This document shows positions 6,666 to 9,787 of a DNA stretch of 9,787 nt, in pieces. How positions within the stretch are numbered: position 1 is the first letter of the stretch; the number at the start of each line of letters is the position of its first letter. Origin of the DNA: an uncultured Bacilli bacterium. GTDB lineage: Bacteria > Bacillota_I > Bacilli_A > RF39 > UBA660. The translations under genes were made by a program, and so were the position numbers. Below the pieces are notes generated by a model that saw nothing but the letters and a program-made list of their open reading frames with translations, was not told where the DNA came from and made no database searches. The stretch is from positions 1 to 9,787 of the forward strand of contig CAKOQK010000034.1 in the NCBI GenBank assembly GCA_934101225.1. Direction: 5' to 3'.

Positions 6666-7244
6666 TTATACTATATACTTTAACTCTTTATTATAATCAT
6701 TAATTTTACCAACAACACCATAAATTACTATTTCTAATTCCTTAAACTTAAATAACTTTTGATTATAAATAGTATCTAAAATCATGATAAAATCTAACTT
6801 ACTATAATCAACTCCACTATTTAATACATAATTAATTACTCCTAACTTATAATTACTACTTTTCTTTAAATAAGCAACATAATCATAATTAAAAGAAGAA
6901 ATATAATAATCATTTTTGGAATTTTCTAAATATTTAGTTATATCAATCTTTTCTTTTAATTCAATAATCATAACCTTATTTTGGTATCTATTAATTACAT
7001 CTTCTAGTTTAGGAATATGTATGTTTTTATCTAATAATTCTTGATAAGTAAAATCTTTTAATAATCCTTTTATTCCGTATACTCTTGATAAAAAAGAATC
7101 ATGTAGTATCACCGGAATTTTATCTTTAGTTAGTCTTACATCAAATTCAATGCCTTGATAACCATTATTAAAAGCATTATCAAAGGCCTTAATCGTATTT
7201 TCTTTAATATTGTCATCATATAAACCACGATGCGCTATAAACAT
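6666..7244 (-). CDS. Short glycerophosphodiester phosphodiesterase-like protein
   Basis: A 192-residue member of the GDPD family, which hydrolyses glycerophosphodiesters to glycerol 3-phosphate and an alcohol. Motifs present: AHRG at 4-7, ENT at 15-17, the metal-binding E33-x-D35 pair in GIEFDVRLTKD, H48 in ILHDS, and the IELK motif at 94-97. The catalytic and metal-binding residues of the first half therefore look intact. It is shorter than the usual 230-250 residues, lacks a signal peptide and has a compressed C-terminal half, so it is a minimal cytoplasmic form. ATG has AAGGTGA 6 nt upstream, and that Shine-Dalgarno lies inside the hairpin at 7249-7279. It follows the surface-protein gene by 24 bases in the same direction. 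Confidence 0.85.
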   Translation of the reverse strand: MFIAHRGLYDDNIKENTIKAFDNAFNNGYQGIEFDVRLTKDKIPVILHDSFLSRVYGIKGLLKDFTYQELLDKNIHIPKLEDVINRYQNKVMIIELKEKIDITKYLENSKNDYYISSFNYDYVAYLKKSSNYKLGVINYVLNSGVDYSKLDFIMILDTIYNQKLFKFKELEIVIYGVVGKINDYNKELKYIV

Positions 7245-7279
7245 AAAAAATCACCTTAATATATTTTATTAAAGTGATT
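7245..7279 (-). terminator. Terminator hairpin that also covers the GDPD ribosome binding site
   Basis: On the minus strand AATCACTTTAATA, loop AAATA, TATTAAGGTGATT forms a 13-bp stem with two G-U pairs, followed by TTTTTT. The left arm contains the last codons and stop of the surface-protein gene. The right arm contains AAGGTGA, the Shine-Dalgarno of the phosphodiesterase gene whose ATG follows six bases later. The structure would terminate most transcripts and mask the ribosome site in those that read through. Confidence 0.8.
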
Positions 7280-8678
7280 CATTATTATTATCATCTATTA
7301 TTTCTTTAGTTTTCATTAAATCATCTAAAGCATCTTCAATTGATGTTGGTTCTTTTTCTTCAAATGCTTCATCTATTGCACTTTTTTCTTTTATTTTAGG
7401 CATCTCATCTTGAGTTTTAGCTTCATCTATATTTTCTTTACTTTCAGTTTTTTTAGGTATATTAACTTTTTCCTTTTTCTTTTTATAAAAGAAGATAAAG
7501 TAAGCAGCAACACCTATAATTGTTATGCCTCCAAGTACAAGTAAAATAATTAAAACTATATTTGAATTTTTATTATTTTTATCAATAGCACCTGGAATAA
7601 ACGTAGTTGTTGTAGGATCTTCGCTAATGTATTCTTCTCTAAGTACTGTAATATTATAAATTTTTACTTCACTTTCTTCATCAGTAGGTGTAATAGTTAT
7701 AGTTACTATATTTTCTCCAACCTTTAAGTTATCAGCACCCTTTATTTCAACTTTAGCATTTTCATCAGCAGCAGTAGCGTTTATATCTAGCTTTTCTATC
7801 TCAAAAGGAACACTTAGTGTGTAATCTAATGTATTTTCATCAAATTTTTCATTTATATTATAATCTTTAACACTTAAACTAGCTAGCTTATTTGATCCAT
7901 CAGTAGTTTCTCCACGATAAATTATAAATTTATACTCTTCAGTTGATTTTTCATCTTCACTCGTAAATTTAAATATTACTTCATTCTTGCCTTGAATAGT
8001 TTGAATAATTGTATCTGAAGAACTTGATACAGTGCATCCCAGTGTACACTCACTTGTTAATTTTACGCCTGTTTGTTCAGTATTATACACAAGTGTTACT
8101 TGTCTTATTGTGTCTTTAGTATATAATTTATATTCATGAGTATTAGAATTAAACGCTGGTTTCATAGTTGAATTTTTAAAACTCATGCTTGTAACTTTAG
8201 CACTTGTATTTTTAGGTTTGGTTGTTGTAGTTGTTACACCTTGTCTTAATGTCAAGGTTTTTGAGTAATCTACACCATTTGTAACCTCGTTAGCGCCTTT
8301 CTTAAATTTAATATTTTTAATTACAAAAGAAGTTGTTGTACTATTTTCACTTAGGTTAGTAACTGAAAATGAACCAATTATTCCATCTTTTAGGTTGGTA
8401 CTAGATACTATAAATCCTTTATTTCCTGAATAAGTTTCAGTTGTAGAATAATCATTGCTTGTACTTCCAGCAAATTTAAGAATACCTGAATCGTAGTTTA
8501 ATTCAAATTCAACTTGATCAAATTCATCACTACCAACATCACTAAGTTTTATCTCATATTTACCGGTCTCATTTGTTTTTAACGTTGATACACCAGTAAC
8601 TTCTAATGATGCAGCATCAACTGATATTGTACCTATTAAACTTACCAAACTCCCAATCAAAATTTTTTTAATTTTCAT
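7269..8678 (-). CDS. Secreted, membrane-anchored cohesin/cadherin-like surface protein
   Basis: A 469-residue type I membrane protein. In order: signal peptide at 1-22 (basic KIKK, hydrophobic core, cleavage probably after VDA or DAA); a cohesin-like beta-sandwich at about 24-147 (FDQVEFELNYDSGILKFAG and the later SFVIKNIKFK strand are typical); a TTTTTTK linker near 149-155; two cadherin-like beta-sandwich repeats (PF12733 type) at about 160-256 and 263-348, each with a hydrophobic core and F/Y-x-L-x-V-P pattern; a second TTTT linker (356-359); one transmembrane helix at about 373-397; a KKKKEK stop-transfer; and an acidic cytoplasmic tail of about 65 residues. The two cysteines C211 and C215 lie in the first repeat. 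Role probably in cell-surface adhesion or binding (inference). ATG has AAAGAGG 7 nt upstream. Confidence 0.85.
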   Translation of the reverse strand: MKIKKILIGSLVSLIGTISVDAASLEVTGVSTLKTNETGKYEIKLSDVGSDEFDQVEFELNYDSGILKFAGSTSNDYSTTETYSGNKGFIVSSTNLKDGIIGSFSVTNLSENSTTTSFVIKNIKFKKGANEVTNGVDYSKTLTLRQGVTTTTTKPKNTSAKVTSMSFKNSTMKPAFNSNTHEYKLYTKDTIRQVTLVYNTEQTGVKLTSECTLGCTVSSSSDTIIQTIQGKNEVIFKFTSEDEKSTEEYKFIIYRGETTDGSNKLASLSVKDYNINEKFDENTLDYTLSVPFEIEKLDINATAADENAKVEIKGADNLKVGENIVTITITPTDEESEVKIYNITVLREEYISEDPTTTTFIPGAIDKNNKNSNIVLIILLVLGGITIIGVAAYFIFFYKKKKEKVNIPKKTESKENIDEAKTQDEMPKIKEKSAIDEAFEEKEPTSIEDALDDLMKTKEIIDDNNNESL

Positions 8679-8794
8679 TTAAATACCTCTTTACTATATA
8701 TAAGTTTATCATATATTTTTAGAAAAACAAATACCTATTTTTTATACATTATATGAATTCATTTTCATTTATATGAATTTTCGTGATGCTTTAC

Positions 8795-8823
8795 TTGCTT
8801 ATCATTTGGTTATTTGATATTCT
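8795..8823 (+). promoter_or_regulatory. Promoter of toxin mRNA, copy 1
   Basis: TTGCTT (8795-8800), 17-bp spacer, TATTCT (8818-8823); RNA start expected at about 8827-8831. Just downstream, ACCTAA (8827-8832) is complementary to TTAGGT (8848-8853), giving a possible 5' hairpin if the transcript starts early enough. Confidence 0.65.
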
Positions 8824-8890
8824 AATACCTAAGGGACATTTAATTGTTTAGGTGATTGCTTCTACTTTTTTAAAGAAAGAGGTGGTTAAT

Positions 8891-8986
8891 GTGAATAAAA
8901 GATTATTATATTTTATAATATTTAATTTATTTATTATTATTTTTATTTTATTATACATTATTATTAAAATGAATGTGTTAAAATAA
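8891..8986 (+). CDS. 31-residue hydrophobic peptide, probable type I toxin (copy 1)
   Basis: A GTG-started ORF of 31 codons, preceded by GAGGTG at 6-nt spacing. The peptide begins MNKRLLYFIIFNLF, is almost entirely Ile/Leu/Phe from residue 5 to 25, and ends KMNVLK: one transmembrane helix with basic ends, the form of membrane-acting toxins of type I toxin-antitoxin systems. The in-frame ATG overlapping the GTG (8889) reads ATG-TGA and cannot be the start. Supporting context: its own promoter, a hairpin terminator at 9038-9070, a convergent promoter for an antisense RNA, and a second copy at 9266-9361 with an identical peptide. The 5' UTR segment GTTTAGGTGATT (8846-8857) can pair with AATCACTTAAC (9035-9045) in the 3' UTR, as in translationally silent full-length toxin mRNAs. 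It does not resemble Fst, TxpA or BsrG closely; toxicity is inferred. Confidence 0.75.
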   Translation: MNKRLLYFIIFNLFIIIFILLYIIIKMNVLK

Positions 8987-9092
8987 AAACACCATAAACA
9001 CAGGAGGTTTTGGTGAATTACAAAATCATAAGGTAATCACTTAACGTTCTAAATTAGGTGTTCCTTTTTTATTTTATGTAAGGCTTCCTTAC
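8980..9092 (-). ncRNA. Predicted antisense antitoxin RNA, copy 1
   Basis: About 110 nt transcribed leftwards from the promoter at 9099-9127. It starts with a hairpin (GTAAGG, loop AAG, CCTTAC), is complementary to the toxin 3' UTR, and ends in an intrinsic terminator: CACCAAAAC, loop CTCCTGT, GTTT-A-TGGTG (9-bp stem with one bulged base, 8990-9015), then TTTTTATTTT. The terminator U-run reaches the toxin stop codon. The loop carries CTCCT, complementary to Shine-Dalgarno sequence. No ORF is present on this strand. Confidence 0.65.
9038..9070 (+). terminator. Terminator of toxin mRNA, copy 1
   Basis: CACTTAA (9038-9044) pairs with TTAGGTG (9054-9060) with one G-U pair, loop of 9 nt, followed by TTCCTTTTTT. 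In copy 2 the second arm is TTAAGTG, which restores a full Watson-Crick stem, so the pairing is kept between copies. Confidence 0.65.
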
Positions 9093-9098
9093 ATATTC

Positions 9099-9127
9099 AT
9101 ATTACCAAATTTTTAGATTCTTTTCAA
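9099..9127 (-). promoter_or_regulatory. Antisense RNA promoter, copy 1
   Basis: On the minus strand TTGAAA (9122-9127), exactly 17 bp, TAATAT (9099-9104). This is a better consensus match than the toxin promoter, as expected if the unstable antitoxin RNA is made in excess. RNA start expected near 9092. Confidence 0.7.
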
Positions 9128-9169
9128 GATGTAAAAATATTATTTATATGAATTTTCGTGATATTTTAC

Positions 9170-9198
9170 TTGCTTATCATTTGGTTATTTGATATTCT
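9170..9198 (+). promoter_or_regulatory. Promoter of toxin mRNA, copy 2
   Basis: TTGCTT (9170-9175), 17-bp spacer, TATTCT (9193-9198), identical to copy 1. The downstream arm reads ATCTAA instead of ACCTAA and still pairs with TTAGGT through a G-U pair. Confidence 0.65.
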
Positions 9199-9265
9199 AA
9201 TATCTAAGGAACATTTAATTGTTTAGGTGATTGCTTCTACTTTTTTAAAGAAAGAGGTGATTAAT

Positions 9266-9361
9266 GTGAATAAAAGATTATTATATTTTATAATATTTAA
9301 TTTATTTATTATTATTTTTATTTTATTATACATCATTATTAAAATGAATGTGTTAAAATAA
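9266..9361 (+). CDS. 31-residue hydrophobic peptide, probable type I toxin (copy 2)
   Basis: Encodes exactly the same peptide as 8891-8986; the only base difference is a synonymous ATT to ATC at codon 23. GTG start with GAGGTG at 6-nt spacing (GAGGTGATTAAT here, GAGGTGGTTAAT in copy 1). A single transmembrane helix fills most of the chain, with NKR before it and K26 and K31 after it. The possible 5'-3' pairing of the mRNA is retained (9221-9232 with 9408-9418). Terminator at 9411-9450; antisense promoter at 9471-9499. Conservation of the peptide in a duplicated cassette whose UTRs have changed argues that the ORF is real and under selection. Confidence 0.75.
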   Translation: MNKRLLYFIIFNLFIIIFILLYIIIKMNVLK

Positions 9362-9464
9362 AAACACCATAAACACAGGAGGTTTTGGTGATCTTAACTA
9401 TTAAGGTAATCACTTAACGCTCTAAATTAAGTGTTCCTTTTTATTTTATGTAAGTTTTTCTTAC
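9355..9464 (-). ncRNA. Predicted antisense antitoxin RNA, copy 2
   Basis: Counterpart of the RNA at 8980-9092. It starts with a hairpin (GTAAG, loop of A residues, CTTAC; 9449-9465), runs through the 3' UTR, and ends with the same bulged terminator stem (9365-9390) and U-run (9355-9364). It differs from copy 1 mainly in the internal hairpin: GTGAT-CTTAA-CTA-TTAAG-GTA-ATCAC (9388-9413, with GTA bulged) against GTG-A-ATTAC with an 11-nt loop in copy 1. Confidence 0.6.
9411..9447 (+). terminator. Terminator of toxin mRNA, copy 2
   Basis: CACTTAA (9411-9417), 9-nt loop, TTAAGTG (9427-9433): a perfect 7-bp stem followed by TTCCTTTTTATTTT. Confidence 0.65.
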
Positions 9465-9470
9465 ACATTC

Positions 9471-9499
9471 ATGTTATCAAATTTTTAGATTCTTTTCAA
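9471..9499 (-). promoter_or_regulatory. Antisense RNA promoter, copy 2
   Basis: On the minus strand TTGAAA (9494-9499), 17 bp, TAACAT (9471-9476). The -10 has one change from copy 1 (TAATAT). RNA start expected near 9464. Confidence 0.65.
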
Positions 9500-9518
9500 G
9501 AAGTAATACGAATTTTTA

Positions 9519-9787
9519 TTAAAAATTGCAAATTTTTTTGAGATAATATTCCAACTTAATCTTATCTGAATCAATAATTCATTATCCACTAACTCTTTTT
9601 TTATAGTCATTTCTTGAATTGATAAACCAAGAATGATAATCTAATTTAATATTGAATCTTACTTATACAATATCTTTAATATAAACTATTTTTCCAATAT
9701 AATCATTTATCTACAAAATCTTTATTAATATCTCATTAATCAAATATAAATATTTAGGACTTATAAATACATAACCATCTTTAACAA
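9519..9787 (-). pseudogene. Possible decayed coding frame at the right edge
   Basis: One minus-strand frame entering from beyond the window reads as protein-like stretches (VKDGYVFISPKYLYLINEIL; VRFNIKLDYHSWFINSRND; DSDKIKLEYYLKKICNF) broken by TAG, TAA and a TAA-TGA pair, and ends at TAA (9519-9521). There are fewer stops than expected by chance at this base composition, and residues such as W, H and G occur in reasonable contexts, which suggests a broken gene. The family is not recognisable. AT-rich intergenic sequence is the alternative, so confidence is low. Confidence 0.3.

Larger units (their letters stand above)
8767..9134 (+). repeat. Tandem toxin-antitoxin cassette, copy 1
   Basis: About 368 bases that recur, nearly identical, at 9142-9506, with 7 bases between the copies. 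The unit holds a plus-strand promoter, a 31-codon hydrophobic ORF, its 3' UTR with terminator, and a convergent minus-strand promoter. Most differences between copies fall in the 3' UTR (9016-9032) and in hairpin loops, and the coding part differs by one synonymous base. Confidence 0.9.
9142..9506 (+). repeat. Tandem toxin-antitoxin cassette, copy 2
   Basis: Second copy of the unit at 8767-9134, offset 375 bases in the coding part and 372 after a small length change in the 3' UTR. Same gene order and signals. Both copies are complete, so neither is an obvious pseudogene. Confidence 0.9.

Noticed and set aside
8754..8763. Palindrome ATGAATTCAT as an operator for the surface-protein gene
   Set aside because: A single 10-bp AT-rich palindrome is expected by chance in this sequence and has no second copy at the other promoters.
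9013..9036. Short ORF GTG-AAT-TAC... (7 codons) behind the strong AGGAGG at 9003-9007
   Set aside because: The matching position in copy 2 gives an unrelated peptide of different length, so the frame is not conserved. The sequence is better explained as a paired RNA element.
8767..9506. Tandem repeats as a CRISPR array or insertion sequence
   Set aside because: There are only two long units with a conserved ORF in each, no short regular repeats with spacers, and no transposase or terminal inverted repeats.
9507..9540. Palindrome AATTTTTATTAAAAATT as a terminator
   Set aside because: It has almost no loop and no G-C pairs, so it would be a very weak hairpin, and both toxin units already have better terminators.

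Overview
The window is very AT-rich and looks like a chromosomal segment of a low-GC Firmicute, most likely an uncultured Bacilli/RF39- or Erysipelotrichales-like gut lineage. The main evidence is the gene order ireB (yrzL)-ruvX (yrrK)-DUF1292 (yrzB)-mltG (yrrL), which is typical of Firmicutes. TGA is used as a stop in the ATGA overlaps of that operon, so the code is standard and not the Mycoplasma code. MltG implies a peptidoglycan wall. All protein genes longer than 100 codons lie on the minus strand; the right end carries small plus-strand genes.

Layout, left to right. (1) 146-1478: a minus-strand two-gene operon for two paralogous two-helix membrane proteins. Each has an N-terminal LNETT motif, flanking coiled coils and a variable tail, and the operon ends in a hairpin that contains the last stop codon. 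(2) 1485-3590: the conserved ireB-ruvX-DUF1292-mltG operon, with an extended -10 promoter, tight overlaps and a terminator right after mltG. (3) 3661-4341: a third LNETT paralogue with its own terminator. (4) 4440-6590: a 716-residue orphan protein with no family I recognise. It and the third LNETT gene are each preceded by a nearly identical 33-bp element (32/33). (5) 6666-8678: a short glycerophosphodiester phosphodiesterase-like gene behind a secreted, membrane-anchored cohesin/cadherin-like surface protein. A 13-bp hairpin between them is both a terminator and a cover for the downstream ribosome binding site. (6) 8767-9506: a tandem duplication of a ~368-bp cassette. (7) 9519-9787: a possible decayed coding frame running off the right edge.

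The most striking element is (6). Each cassette encodes the same 31-residue hydrophobic peptide with a strong Shine-Dalgarno. A convergent minus-strand promoter (TTGAAA-17 bp-TAATAT or TAACAT) downstream would make a ~110-nt RNA antisense to the 3' UTR. That RNA starts with a hairpin and ends in an intrinsic terminator just past the peptide stop codon. This is the layout of a type I toxin-antitoxin system of the par/Fst or TxpA/RatA kind. The two peptides are identical, while the 3'-UTR hairpin at the antisense recognition site has diverged, as expected if each antitoxin is becoming specific for its own toxin mRNA.

The second candidate novelty is the LNETT family, three copies bracketing the conserved ireB-mltG operon, with the orphan 716-residue protein linked to one of them by adjacency and a shared upstream element. 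Its function cannot be read from sequence. A membrane-associated machine or a two-helix effector (compare SLATT-type domains) is an inference only. No tRNA, rRNA, CRISPR array or transposase gene was seen.
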